Part shown: positions 36,501 through 48,095 of the stretch, one piece after another | Numbering within the stretch: the stretch's first letter is position 1 | Layout of the letters: the number at the start of each line of letters is the position of its first letter | Assembly: GCA_951799425.1 (NCBI GenBank) | Contig: OX637395.1 | Coordinates: 42,709,173 to 42,773,172, forward strand | Direction: 5' to 3' | Length of the DNA: 64,000 bases | Source of the DNA: Ilex aquifolium | Taxonomy: Eukaryota > Streptophyta > Magnoliopsida > Aquifoliales > Aquifoliaceae | Notes under the pieces: generated by a model | The model's database searches: none | Told to the model about the DNA's origin: nothing | The model's input: only the letters and a program-made list of their open reading frames with translations | Position numbers and translations under genes: made by a program

Positions 36501-38387
36501 GGCCATATTCTTGTAAAATTACAGGTGAGACGCATCAAGTAACTTATAGTACTACTATCAAACCTAAGTGGACTGTATTATTGTTAGACAATGCAGTTGA
36601 TAAATAATGCACCATGTTATAGTTGTAATTGTTAGGTAGAGAGGATATGATAAAACATCCTGATGACTGCCCTAAATTTTTATTTTGCTATTATTGTTCT
36701 GTGGCATGTGCGCATGCATGATACTTTACTGTTAACTTACACTCACATCACATTCTAGAAAATAATACAATCTATGACTATCTGATACAAGAGGCAAACA
36801 CTCTATTTCCAAATGTAAGATCAAGTTCTGTCGATAAGAATATTAGACATAAAAAATTTATATACATAGGCTCAATTTTCTTCCAAAAGTTGTTTATCAC
36901 CAGTGTACAACCTATTGAGTTTTATTCAGATACGGGTGGTGGAACTGACATTGCTCAACTACATTTCAGGACCATAAAGGACGGCTATACAATTGGTGTA
37001 TCTTTTCATTTGCATTTATGGTTCTTGGATTTTTCCTTGCCTTCATAGGTATGCTTTCTGAGAATTGTAGTTACTGTCTGGTGCACATATAAAAGGTCCT
37101 TAGTTGCTTTTTATTAGAAATCCCATGTTGCTTGCTTAAAAAATTGTAGGTGTAACAAATGATGCCATGTTATGGAATCCTTTAACTTAAGTACTATAAT
37201 GAAGAAACACAATGAAAATACATAAATAAGGAAGAATAAAGGAAAGCAAAATGCTGCAGTAGAGACTTCTATACTGACGTTGAAATCGTATTGTTCTAAC
37301 TTTTCTTGTCTAGTTGCAATAGGACCCTCCAGGAGCTCCTTAATCTGCATGAAATGCGTGCTTCAAGTTGCAAGGATTCTGATATTTTACTCTTTTTGTC
37401 CTTTTTGCTCTTCAGGTATCCCTCTAAATAAACCTTTGTACACAATCAGTTATACACTGGTTACAACGGCATCTGCAGGAATCACATTTTGTTTCTTATA
37501 CATTTTGGTGAGTTCCAGAAGTAAAATTGTTGCTTGTGAAAGCCTGTGGGTTTGGTCATGACATTCATGTTGGTTTGTGGACCATAGCATTCTTGTGAAC
37601 TGTCAACCTAACCTTCCAAAAGGAAAGAAATAAAGGAAAAGGGAAGGAATACTAAAGGGTTAATAACATGGTATTGGTATAATATACAACCCTTGTATTC
37701 CAGAAAAAAGATTGTTGAAGGATGGGATTCGTTATCTATCTCCACAACATTGCAGGTGTCAATGTTCTATTTGATATTTTTTTATGAAAGCGCAATGTTA
37801 TGCAATGACGTCCAAACAAAATTATTTTACCAGCATCCTTGGTCCTGTGTGGTTGCGTGTACCTTCATACCTGCTTAGCCATTGAAGCCGTCTGGCATTC
37901 TGTTTGTAATATTCTCTACTATAGATGTACCATGGTTAGATATTCGTATGTGATGTGATTGTTCATGAATATAATCTGATCGACATGGTTGCCAACTCTC
38001 TGTGCTACAGGTGGATGTCTATGGTTGGAGACGGTTGACATTTTTGTGGGAATGGATGGGGAAGCATTCTCTAAGTATATTTGTACTTGTATCTTCTAAT
38101 GTAGCTGTTATTGTGGTTCAAGGATTCTACAGGACTGCCCCTGAGAACAACATTGTAAGTGTTTCGAGAAACTACTTTTCAGTCGAAGGTTTTTCTTCCG
38201 TTTTAAAACACAACGGCATGATCATAGGATGTTTACAGGTTCTTTCCAAACATACACACACCCCAAAAAAACATACTCAGTTTATAGGGCAAAATAATAG
38301 CAGTTAAACAGTACCACCATTTTACTCTCGCTGCTCTCTCATGTTCAACAGGTTCACTGGATTGTATCACGCTTTGTTGACAAATGA
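30518..38387 (+). CDS. Plant HGSNAT-like membrane acyltransferase family protein (DUF5009/COG4299)
   Basis: Thirteen exons, all with GT-AG borders and matching phase: 30518-30652, 31521-31658, 32085-32166, 33107-33183, 33438-33538, 34653-34782, 35773-35889, 35974-36059, 36458-36524, 36970-37048, 37416-37507, 38011-38154, 38352-38387. They encode 427 residues. An acidic N-tail with a dileucine (NEPLL) precedes TRIASLDVFRGLSVF and about ten membrane spans. Family marks are HCPWNGVHLADFVMPFF (from His62), ERIRWLGILQRIAIGY, LTYGLYVPDW, a luminal Cys-containing loop, and WEWMGKHSLSIFV. His62 aligns with the histidine that carries acetyl groups in human lysosomal HGSNAT. Plants lack heparan sulfate, so the true acceptor is unknown; a transmembrane acetyl-transfer role is inferred. 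The C-terminus (HWIVSRFVDK) is shorter than in some relatives. Confidence 0.9.
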
Positions 38388-38685
38388 TATGCTTGCCTTG
38401 CCATTTTCTTAGCTCAGGTAAAAGCCAGCTTCTTTTTATTCACTTCCTTCATTTATTTATTGTTTTGAGGCTGTTTTCGACTTTTTTTAGAAAGTTCCAT
38501 TTAACAGCATACCTTTCAATTGAAGGAGACATTTATCACCCAAAATCAAGAGGCATCTATCAAATAACTACAACTGGGAAAGTTCTCTCTTTTAAAAGAA
38601 TGAACTCATCCTCTTGCAAATTGTTAAGCTGTTGTATAACTGGTTTAAGATCAGATAGTTTTATATTCGCCTGATTCCAAAAGGG

Positions 38686-38832
38686 TTTTGGTGCAACGGT
38701 AAGGTTGCTCCATTGTGACGCAGAGGTCACGGATTAGAGTCATTTGGAAATAGTCTCTCTGTTGGTAAGACTGCGTACATCTAACTCTCCCCGGACCCCA
38801 CAATGACAGGGGTCTCTTGCACTGGTTATGCC
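38686..38832 (+). mobile_element. Au-like tRNA-derived SINE, copy 2
   Basis: The best preserved of three copies. It has A-box region GTGCAACGGTAAGG, B-box region GGTCACGGATTAGAGTC, the Au hallmark GACTGCGTACATCTAA, CCCCGGACCCCACAATGACA and the tail CTTGCACTGGTTATGCC. It lies about 300 bp after the stop of the HGSNAT-like gene in the same orientation. Confidence 0.85.
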
Positions 38833-41786
38833 TGTTTGATTCCAAAAGGCCAAAAGTATAATTGTCAAAGCAGCCCCTTATAAATGCCAAGCCGTTATAT
38901 CCACCCGGGTACAAATTCAGACTGTTTAATGGTCGAAAAGGTGTGCAGCGTCTAAGTCATGGATAAAGGATATTGATAAGGAGCTTGGGATACAATTCTC
39001 TTTAGATTTTGATCCTGTCAATTTTAGTCATGTTGCTAAGGAAGTACTGGAGTATAATATCTCTCATTTGAACTTTTTTTGTACTGGGGACTAGGTCCCC
39101 AATAGGAAAAGAGAGTGAGCTTGTGGAGGGCACCCGGAACATATCAAGTTACGCCACTTAGGATTCATAGTTGGTAGTTTAGGATTAGGAGAGTTGAAGA
39201 AATCTTGTACCAGAAATTATCGAAGTCCTGCAAGTCTATTCACCTTGCAGAATTCATAACATTAGACACAGATAGAGCAACACAAAAAGAAGCTACCCAA
39301 AAAACTTCAGGTCTAATTGTGAAATTGAATGTTGAAGATTCAGTTTCAAAGAAGAATACACCAACATTATAAATTAGAGATGTGCCTCTATGGGTGGTTC
39401 ACAGATCTGTAAAAGCACCCAAAAGGTTCATATACAGCAGGGCACTTGCATGATCTTGAACTTTTGATGGCTAAGCTATGCTTTGAGGAGGTAATCGCAA
39501 CAAATTTGCAACTCCTTTTTTGAGTTGGAATTTTCCTATAATAAGATCTGGCCTTCTCTCCTTATTTTAAACATTCAATTATGATAAATAAATACATATG
39601 CACATGCTGTGAGAAATGTCTTAACAGCAATGCATCCAACCTGCCATGTGTACCTTTCAGTAGCCATACTCCCCCTCCTCATGAGGGGGCAAGCACATGG
39701 ATGTATCATGTACTGTGAAATAGGGCTTGCTTAATCTCTCACATAGGACTTGCCTACTCATTCCTTTTCACAGCCCATTTCTCTGTAGCGTCTTGAACTG
39801 AGTCAACTCAACCGAGCTTTTTGTAACTAATTGAGATTGGTTAAACTAATCTTGTGCTGTCATTGTACTTAGTCAAATGTCATATTTTCTGTTAAACAAT
39901 TTGCTATCGTATCCTTTTACCATCCTATGCAATTGTTTTTATTCGAGCACAGGATGAGAATGTGCCTTAACCATTGGGTGAAGTTTTTTTTTTCTTTCTG
40001 AAAAATCTTCAGCAAACAATGACAAGTAGTGAAACACATGGGATTCGGCAAATACTTCAGTCTGATTAAACCATGATAAAAAGGACTAAGAAAAGTCTTT
40101 AATTATCAGGATAGGCCAAACCGACTATTAGGGTCGATTCATGGACATTGTTTTCAAGACGAATATACCTATTAGTTATTCTACTTAAATATGTTTATTC
40201 CAGATTTATTATTAGGCTGAAGCCAAACAAGGACCTGGCCACACTCTCAACCAATTCTCCCATTGTGCACTGCTGTACCTTCTTATCTTCAATGATTAAG
40301 GGCCCACTTATATTTGAATTTCATTTATGATAATTGACTAATCCAGTAGTCGATAGCATTTGAAGTGACTGGAAGGGGAGCATCTTAGATGGGTAATTCT
40401 CACTCCAGCTAGAAAACGATCATGTTTCTTCACCTAACATACAATGATATAGACATAATCATAGCTGTAGAGACACCACAAGGAAGCCATTGATCATTTA
40501 GAGACTCAACGTTAGCAAACGAGCTGAATTGGCTTCATTAAACAGCTTGCGGAATTGAATATAAGTGTTAAACATGATGATAATTAGCCTTTTCACCACA
40601 TGCTCGCCTCGTCTCTAGACACTAAATACAATTTTATTGCGACAGATAATTCTTTTTCTTTCTAATATTCTTATGTATCTCCTCATTAGACATGTGAAAG
40701 ATTGACTGTTCTTTTCTATTATTGCCATGCTGCTTAAAAAACTCTGATTCTTACAATACCTAAGCACTACTTATGAGAAATTCACTCTTGGTCGTTGGAA
40801 AATCATTGAGGGTATGTCAAAGCTATTCTAGTGAATAGTGATGAGGTTAAAAGGAAATGGATAGGTGAAGAGATCCATCCACAGTTCAAGTCTCACAGTA
40901 GGTAGAATAATCCCATTTGTGATAGATACTTGCACCAGAGTGTGTGTCACTATCTTCTTTTGAGTAGATATGACAAATCATGGAAGATTTGCTTTTTTGT
41001 TTCTACAATTTTCTATAGTCTTGTTACCTAATGCATGTGGTAAGAACTTATCCAGCTATTTCGAGAATCTTCCTTAACTGCATCAAACATAGCACACCTT
41101 CAAAATGAGGGTTGTGCAATAAACTGTGGGGCTGCATTCTGATAATACAAAGAATCGACCACAACAATTTTTGGGTCATGTTTGGTTGTGGAATTTCAGA
41201 TGATCCCATCCCTGGGCTCCACCAATCCTTCTTTGCAAACTATTTATATATAATTCTTGTAAATAAATATATGTTTTTGTAGGAGCAGCCATTTTGATAA
41301 GCTTGCTGACTCAAACCTGCGAACTAGATAGGATATCTTGAGGGAACAAAGGGTCAAGAATTATGAACTCGGAGTGTGACTTCTCAATAATTTCATAAGG
41401 TTTTGATGATCATCCAATTTTTTTACAATTGCTTGTTAAGTCGTTACTCATCCTCTTTCAAAATTAGATTTGTTGCATCACACAAGTTCATTATTTGATC
41501 CCAAACATTACTCTTTGACCAATTTGTGCTCTATTAGTTTTTTTCATCAACAATTTTCACCCCCAATAATTCTCCAAGATAAAATTATTTTTCAGAACAA
41601 ACACTGTATAATTTTAGAACAAATTATAGAATTATACATTATTGCATAATATTAAAGTGTCACATTATTTGAGTTGAAAATTTTGCTAAGAAACGTGGTT
41701 AACAAGGTGAAAATTTGTATTAGTAGGGTCCATCTAGAATTATTTCTCAAGTCATACAGAGAAAAAATTGCTGCAAATAGAAGGGA
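38833..41786. other. Long intergenic region, no gene seen
   Basis: About 3 kb of moderately AT-rich, apparently unique sequence. The open frames are under 70 codons and unsupported by splice partners. I found no paired transposon ends. Confidence 0.45.
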
Positions 41787-41821
41787 TGGGGATGGGGATG
41801 GGGATGGGGATGGGGATGGGG
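41785..41821 (+). repeat. (GGGGAT)n tandem repeat
   Basis: Six consecutive copies of GGGGAT, giving evenly spaced G4 runs that could fold as a G-quadruplex on the plus strand. On the minus strand it reads as Ile-Pro dipeptides inside short frames, which are not genes. Confidence 0.95.
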
Positions 41822-41889
41822 TCATTATCGTCAATAAAAAAACGTGAAGGGTCATTTTCAAGAAAAAAGTGTGGGGTCAGGCATATAAC

Positions 41890-42070
41890 GTGCACCGAGG
41901 GGTAGTTTCTTCCACGGCCACAGAAACCCAAACGGGAAAAAATACGACCGTTAACGTTTCGAATTTTGCAATACAAAAAGCAGGCTAGTCCTTCTCTGCC
42001 CAATTCCCCAACGGTTTATAAAGGAGCACTCTGGAAACATCTAGCCGTTTTCGCTAGCTCATGACACGTG
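41890..42070. promoter_or_regulatory. Promoter-like cluster without an obvious gene
   Basis: A less AT-rich patch carries AACGTTAACGGTC/GACCGTTAACG, CCAACGGTTTATAAAGG (an MYB-type core beside a TATA-like TTTATAAAG), AGCCGTTTT, and ACACGTGT just downstream. The AACGG cores resemble MYB3R/MSA sites of mitotic promoters. No coding exon was found on either side within 3 kb, so the role is speculative. Confidence 0.3.
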
Positions 42071-42214
42071 TAGACATTTTGCTGGCCCAGTCTGACATTA
42101 ATTTATCACAACTTTTTTGCAACCTAAAATTAAGCTGCTAAGGCTGACCAAAAAAATAAAAGTTGCAAGATAATAAGTTTTTAGAAGAAAACTGCTACTG
42201 GTTTCAATCAAAAA

Positions 42215-42415
42215 AATTTAGACAGTACGATTCTCAATATCCAACTAAAAAATTTGAATTTTGATAATTTTTTGAGATTAGATTAAATTCTTTAAGAATA
42301 TCTTAATTTTGGTGTGGGTGATTTATTTTTTATCAGACCGAAGATGATGATTAGTCGAGATAAGCATAAGTTATTTCAGACAATCTTGAACGTTGAACTA
42401 AAAAAAAAAAAAAAA
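42215..42415 (+). mobile_element. Poly(A) SINE-like family, copy 5
   Basis: The body has TTGAATTTTGATAATTTTTT (B-box region), GATTAGTCGAGATAAGCATA and CTTGAACGTTGAACT followed by A16. It matches copies at 15,265 and 9,575. Confidence 0.55.
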
Positions 42416-44489
42416 TGCAACTAGAGATGTTAACTAATTGGAGCTCATTCTTTACCAAAAAAAAAAACTAATTGGAGCTCATGATTGGTCAATCTTGACT
42501 TTATTTGTTGAGTTCAAATTTTTGTTCAAGTTCGATTCAACATTAGTTCACCAATATTTGAGTTAATCTTTTTAAGAGAAATTGTATTAAACTTAATTCT
42601 AAAACTTAATAATCGATTTCAAATAAAATCTCTTAAGGTGTGTATCGCAAACATGTATAAATTAATCATAATATCGACACTAAAAGTGAAAATTTTCAAA
42701 AATTTAATACAGAAGATAGCGAGAAAGAGGTGCGTATACAATATATAGTAATGTTATATTTATTAGGATTTGTAATCAATTCAATAATTATGATTTGATT
42801 AAGTTAATTTTTAACAAAATAAATTCAAATAAAATTATTATTATATAAGTTGCCAAGGACGTGGATGTGTAGCTGATAAAGATGGGGAACAAATGTGGGC
42901 CCAAGAATGTTTCCTTTAATTATTTGGCATGATAATGCCAGCAGTGTGCCACGTGATCCTTGATTAGCCCGCTGGAAGATGGATATAATGATATTATGTT
43001 TAACACAATAAACAAACTTCAGGCTTGCACTCTCAGAGAATGTTCAAAAAAAATAAATAAAAAAACTGGTGGATTAAGGGTAAACAATCACTTAATCCAA
43101 ACTACTATAATAAAAGAATAAATAACAGACTTTTTACCTCATCGAGCCACACCAATATGTCTTTGTTTTCTCTTCTCAATAAATCCCCCTTCACCACAGG
43201 TGGACTGCTACATTAAATTTTGAGTTAAATGTGTTTTGTACAAACAATCTTGCCAATGCATATAAAAAACTGTTAATAAATAATTTTACGAACGAGACTT
43301 TAAAAGGGTGATTGATTGGTAGGACGAACCTTAATTATTTGGACAAATCATATTCAATTCTCTTGTATGAGTTTAAATCCTCATTGAAGCTCAAGTCCTG
43401 ATTTTTCTGGTTTATACACATAGAATTTGTTCTCAATTCTACTCGGACTCATAAGCCTGAACGACATAAACATATTTTTATTCGTCAATAACAGACCAAA
43501 TTTTTTTCTGTTATCCAAAAAAAAATACAAAATAATATTACTCTCACCAATACTTTCTTGCAAAAATGTTGCGTCTATTTAACGAAAAATCTAATGATAT
43601 TAGCATTAGTATCACAATAAGAAATATTGGTGGCACCTAAAAATTGCAACACCCTCATAGAAGTATCTGGATAGGGAAATATAACACCCAACCTATAGAT
43701 TGGAACAAAACCCTAGTAACACACATGAGAATAAGGGCACCTAATGAATTTTTTTTTTTTTTTGGGTTATAAGTTGTTTAAGTTTGCATCGAGTTCAATA
43801 ACTGACCACCGTAATAGATCTTATGATTGCATATTGTTTGGGAAAAAAATGAGTCTATATATATATATATATTTTTTTTTTTTTGGGGGAAAGTGATGAT
43901 AAGAGAAGTTTAACAAAGATCATGCATGTAGATAAGCATTGAATAACAAGCGTGATTGATTCTTGGAAAAGAGGAAGGTGAAAAAAGAGGCAGCCTAGCA
44001 ACTATATATGATTGATTGATAGTGATTCAGACAGAGTACAGAAATAAATTAAACAATTAATGGGTGGAGGGCACATACATGAACATGGTACATATATTAT
44101 GTCTCTTCGGACACATTGTCTCATTCATTTTCTGTCACTACTTAAAAATAAAACCGTTATATATATAAGGAAAGGCAGGCAGGCCAGACTAAAAGACAAT
44201 TATTCTACCTAATAAAGGATGTGTGTGTCCCTGTCCCTGTTCTGTTCCACTTATAATCAGTAATTAAACTAAACTACATTAGTAATTAAAGCACTATGTA
44301 TGAAGCTCATTTCCTAAAATTTAGTTCAGAGGTGAATGAATATTGTTGCATCCCCAATATAGTCTCTCTTAATTACTAATACAATCTCATTTCAAATGTG
44401 TTTTTTTATACTTATTTCTATAACAAAAATCTCAAATGTATATATATAATCTCCATAAGATAAAATGAAATCGACAGATAAACTTGAAT
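42416..44489. other. Intergenic, no gene seen
   Basis: AT-rich spacer. Near 43,310-43,400, GTAGGACGAACCTTAATTAT and TATGAGTTTAAATCCTC could be A- and B-box remnants of another SINE. There are homopolymer runs at 43,751 and 43,870. Confidence 0.4.
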
Positions 44490-44611
44490 TTCCTAAATTA
44501 CCTCACAAATTACACTTGACTTGTTATTTTATTATCAAAGCCAAGCAAATTTCTTATATTGCCTCACAAATTACACTTGACTTGTTATTTTACTATCGAA
44601 ACCAAGTAAAT
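44490..44611. repeat. 61-bp tandem duplication
   Basis: Two copies at a period of 61 bp, each with CCTCACAAATTACACTTGAC followed by TTGTTATTTTA. A few substitutions separate them. Confidence 0.9.
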
Positions 44612-44784
44612 GATCTAAACGGGAAAAAAAGGATTGAATTTAGGCCAAATATTTTGACATTACTATCAAGTAGATCGCCCTAAAATTGACATGTTTAAGA
44701 AAAGAATAATCGTGTTTGAATTTGAGAATATCAGTCCTATTTTGATCCATAACCAACACCCCTTTCCAAATATATCGTCATAGT

Positions 44785-45035
44785 TGAGTATTAATTGAGA
44801 CGAGTTATTCGAGTTCGGCTCAAATAAAACTTGACTCGAGTTCAACTCGTGTTCTAAATGAGTTGAGTTTGAAAAATTGTTTAAACAAAATTTTGGTTTA
44901 AACTTGTAAAATTTGATTCGTTTATACATATAAAATAATTGGGCTATTCATGCTTAGCTCGATTTTCAAATGAGTCAAACTTAAATAATTTTTTTAATTC
45001 GTTAAAAAAAATAAACTTACAAGTTCAAGGTGGCA
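44785..45035. repeat. Dispersed 'ACTCGA-rich' repeat, third copy
   Basis: It carries GACTCGAGTTCAACTCGTG, TTAGCTCGATTTTCAAATGA and AATAATTTTTTTAATTCG, the same word set as the copies at 7,981 and 8,700. Non-coding. Confidence 0.5.
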
Positions 45036-45527
45036 AAACTGTAGCTTAAAGAACAGAAAAGGAAGATGAAGAGGGGGAAAAAAATGTGAATTCAGCCGAA
45101 AAACTTTGGAGAGAGAGAGAGAGAAGGGGTTAAGAAAAAGACATTGTAGCCGTTGTAGAGAATAGTAGGTTTTGGTTGGATGCGAGGCTGACGATTCAGG
45201 CCTATAACAGAGTAAGCAGAGAGACTAGAGATTACCCCACCATACCAGATGATTAGCCATCACATGGTCTGGTTGTCTTTCTGGTCCCGTCCTCCACTCT
45301 CTCTCTCTCTCTCTCTCTCCCTCCAAACTTTATTTTATAATGATTTCCATTGTACTTAATTCCCTAAAAAGCCCTCAGCTTATCCATAAATGCTCCATTT
45401 CCCAACCCTCTCTTCACTCTTAAAAAAGCTTCTCACCACCTCCTTTCCAAGCTTAACCGAGAGGAAAACAGAGAGACAGAGAGAGAGACGTTCAGAGTAG
45501 AAGAGACAAAGAAAGAGAGTGAAGAAG
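45036..45527 (+). promoter_or_regulatory. Promoter and leader of the aquaporin gene
   Basis: It contains a (CT)n tract at 45,298-45,319, a TATA-like TTTATTTTATAATG near 45,330, and a GA-rich leader (45,460-45,525) directly before the ATG. The transcription start is not determined. Confidence 0.4.
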
Positions 45528-46655
45528 ATGTCGAAGGAAGTGAGCGAAGAGGGACACACCCACGGCAAAGACTACGTGGATCCACCACCAGCACCACTCT
45601 TCGACCTCGCCGAGATCAAACTCTGGTCCTTCTACAGAGCTCTCATCGCCGAGTTCGTCGCCACCCTCCTTTTCCTATACGTCACAGTCGCCACCGTCAT
45701 TGGCCACAAGAAACAGACCGGACCTTGCGACGGCGTTGGCCTCTTGGGCATCGCTTGGGCCTTCGGCGGCATGATCTTCATCCTCGTGTACTGCACCGCC
45801 GGCGTCTCCGGTAACAAGAACAAAAAAACCCTTCAGATCCTTCTCTGATCTTGTATTTTTTCTGATTTGTTTTTGGGTGGGATAATTTTTGCAGGTGGTC
45901 ATATTAACCCGGCAGTGACGTTTGGGCTATTTTTGGCGAGGAAGGTGTCTCTGATCAGAGCGGTGGCGTACATGGTAGCACAGTGTTTGGGTGCTATCTG
46001 TGGAGTTGGGTTGGTTAAGGCTTTCATGAAGCACCCCTACAACTCATGGGGTGGTGGTGCTAACTCTGTAGCTCCAGGGTACAGCAATGGCACAGCTCTT
46101 GGTGCTGAGATTATTGGTACTTTCGTTCTGGTCTACACTGTTTTCTCAGCTACCGACCCCAAGAGGAGCGCACGTGACTCTCACGTCCCTGTAAGTACAC
46201 ATTGAAGTGCTATAATAATAGTTTCATGTCTTGTGATCTCTAGTTATTTTGAGAGTTCTTTTTGGTGGTTTAATGTTTTTTTGGGTTTTTGATGATATGT
46301 GGATCGTTGCATGTAGGTTTTGGCTCCTCTTCCAATTGGGTTTGCCGTGTTCATGGTTCACTTGGCCACCATACCCATCACCGGTACTGGTATCAACCCA
46401 GCTAGGAGCTTTGGTGCTGCTGTGATCTACAACAATGACAAAATCTGGGATGATCATGTCAGTCTCTTTCTCTCTCTCTCTCTCTCTCTCTTGATATGGT
46501 TTTTGTGCTAACTTAATGGGATGTGTGGTGGACAGTGGATCTTCTGGGTTGGACCATTCGTGGGAGCATTGGCAGCAGCTGCATATCACCAGTACATTTT
46601 GAGAGCTGCAGCTATTAAAGCTTTGGGTTCATTCCGCAGCAACCCCACCAACTAA
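45528..46655 (+). CDS. PIP2;7: Plasma-membrane aquaporin PIP2 (PIP2;7/2;8 type)
   Basis: Exons 45528-45810, 45895-46190, 46317-46457 and 46536-46655 join in phase to give 279 residues, standard for PIP2. The short N-tail [23 protein letters not shown] is that of the PIP2;7/2;8 branch. Six membrane spans flank two NPA loops: NPA1 at 99-101 ([10 protein letters not shown]) and NPA2 at 220-222 ([10 protein letters not shown]). The selectivity-filter residues His208, Thr217 and Arg223 are those of water-specific channels. The C-tail SFRSNPTN keeps the serines phosphorylated in PIP2 proteins to control gating and trafficking. The four-exon layout is the one usual for PIP genes. Function: water, and possibly H2O2, transport across the plasma membrane as a tetramer. 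Confidence 0.96.
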
Positions 46656-47787
46656 GCTCACCAGCAACAGAACCCTCTAAAGAAATTGAATTGTCTCTTC
46701 TGTTCTCTAATCTATTTCTTTGCTTTTGTGTGTATGAGAGGAATGTTGATGAACCCTTTTCTCTATTTTTCGTATAATTTAATCTTTTGTTCCTAGAGTT
46801 GGCTGTATATTTATTTGGTATGAGTAAAATGATGGTGGTGTTGTAGCCTAACCCTTCTTTCAATCAGTCTGCAATATTGGACTCTCTTTCTCTCTCTCTC
46901 TCCAAGACCATGGTCACGTTTAGCCGTTTAGGGTGGTCTGCTTTTCCCTTGAAAACACTACTTTGAAATGAACATGCATTGAGACACGGGTTAAGGGCTA
47001 TGAACCGCTGGGCTTTTCTGGCCTCGCGGACATCTAAACAATTTGTTTGGCTATGGGATTCCAATGGTCAGGATTGATTGATTGAATTTTCGTGGGGTGT
47101 AGAAAATACAGATTCCTGAGCCTTGACCACTCATAAACGTGAGTTCCAGAAGCGTCATGCCACGTGTATTCAACAGTCCCATACAAAAGACTTGAGTTAT
47201 AGAAGAACAGTAATGCTCTGCTATGTGTGTGGTTCAACTTTTTTACCCCTCTGCCTCTTCGAAAAGAAAGAGAGAGGTCCGAAAAATTTTCCTGTCTGGC
47301 AGGTCAAGTGCCTGTCTCTTTTTGCACTAAAAGACAGCCAATAGGGGACTAAAAGAGAAGAAAAAGCAGAACACAAAAATAGGGGTGATACCCCAGAATT
47401 TAAGTCATATTTTACAGACAACGCCTCTAATTTTTAAAATCACTATACACCCTTGTAAAATATGATTAGAGACTACAAGAAATCCAAAGTTTCATTAGGA
47501 CTACAAGAAAAGAAAAAACAGAGCACAAAAATTAGAGAAGAGGATGGACATTTGATTGCATGCCACTATGGAATTAAACGTTTCAGGGGAGTGATGGGCC
47601 AGCATGCTTTGCTATCACATGGGGAGAGATCAGGTAGGGATGTGAAAGGATGAGGTGGTAGGGTTGGGTACGCTTATCCATCCAAGGCCTTTTTGCAAAA
47701 GACGAGCAAAAAAAGCTAAACTACGCCAACTGGTTTAGCTTTACTTTGTTAAACAGGAATCGTTGGACTCGATTTCAACTACAGGCA

Positions 47788-47818
<31 letters not shown>

Positions 47819-47883
47819 GGACCAATCATCAATAAAACAACAAAAAGTAATATATTTGAGCCTAAAAAATTACAACACTATTT
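46656..47883. other. Aquaporin 3' UTR and spacer
   Basis: The likely 3' UTR runs to about 46,850. The rest is non-coding, with a (GA)12 microsatellite at 47,788-47,811. No gene is seen. Confidence 0.45.
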
Positions 47884-48095
47884 TTTTTTTTGGTTCAATG
47901 ATTAGAGATGTCTAGACCAACTTATATACACCTTGACTAATTTATTTTCCAATCCGATCAAAGGCTAATCATTCACACCAGAACTAGAGTATTCATAAAA
48001 AAATAAATCTTTCATAACCTCTATCTTACAGAATTGTCAAGATTTAAACTAAGAACGTCTATGTTTACATCTCATCCTTATTATCAATTGATCTA
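47884..48095 (-). mobile_element. Poly(A) SINE-like family, copy 6 (best preserved)
   Basis: Read on the minus strand it starts GGTAGATCAATTGATAATAA (A-box region) and has GTTCTTAGTTTAAATCTTG (B-box region). The body follows with AATTAGTCAAGGTGTATATA and CATCTCTAATCATTGAACC, ending in an A11 tail (T-run at 47,881-47,891 on plus). The box order and A-tail identify a tRNA-derived SINE. Confidence 0.7.

Noticed and set aside
38686..38832. tRNA-like sequence with A and B boxes
   Set aside because: It is the head of an Au-like SINE: no cloverleaf with paired acceptor stem can be formed and the same sequence recurs twice elsewhere.
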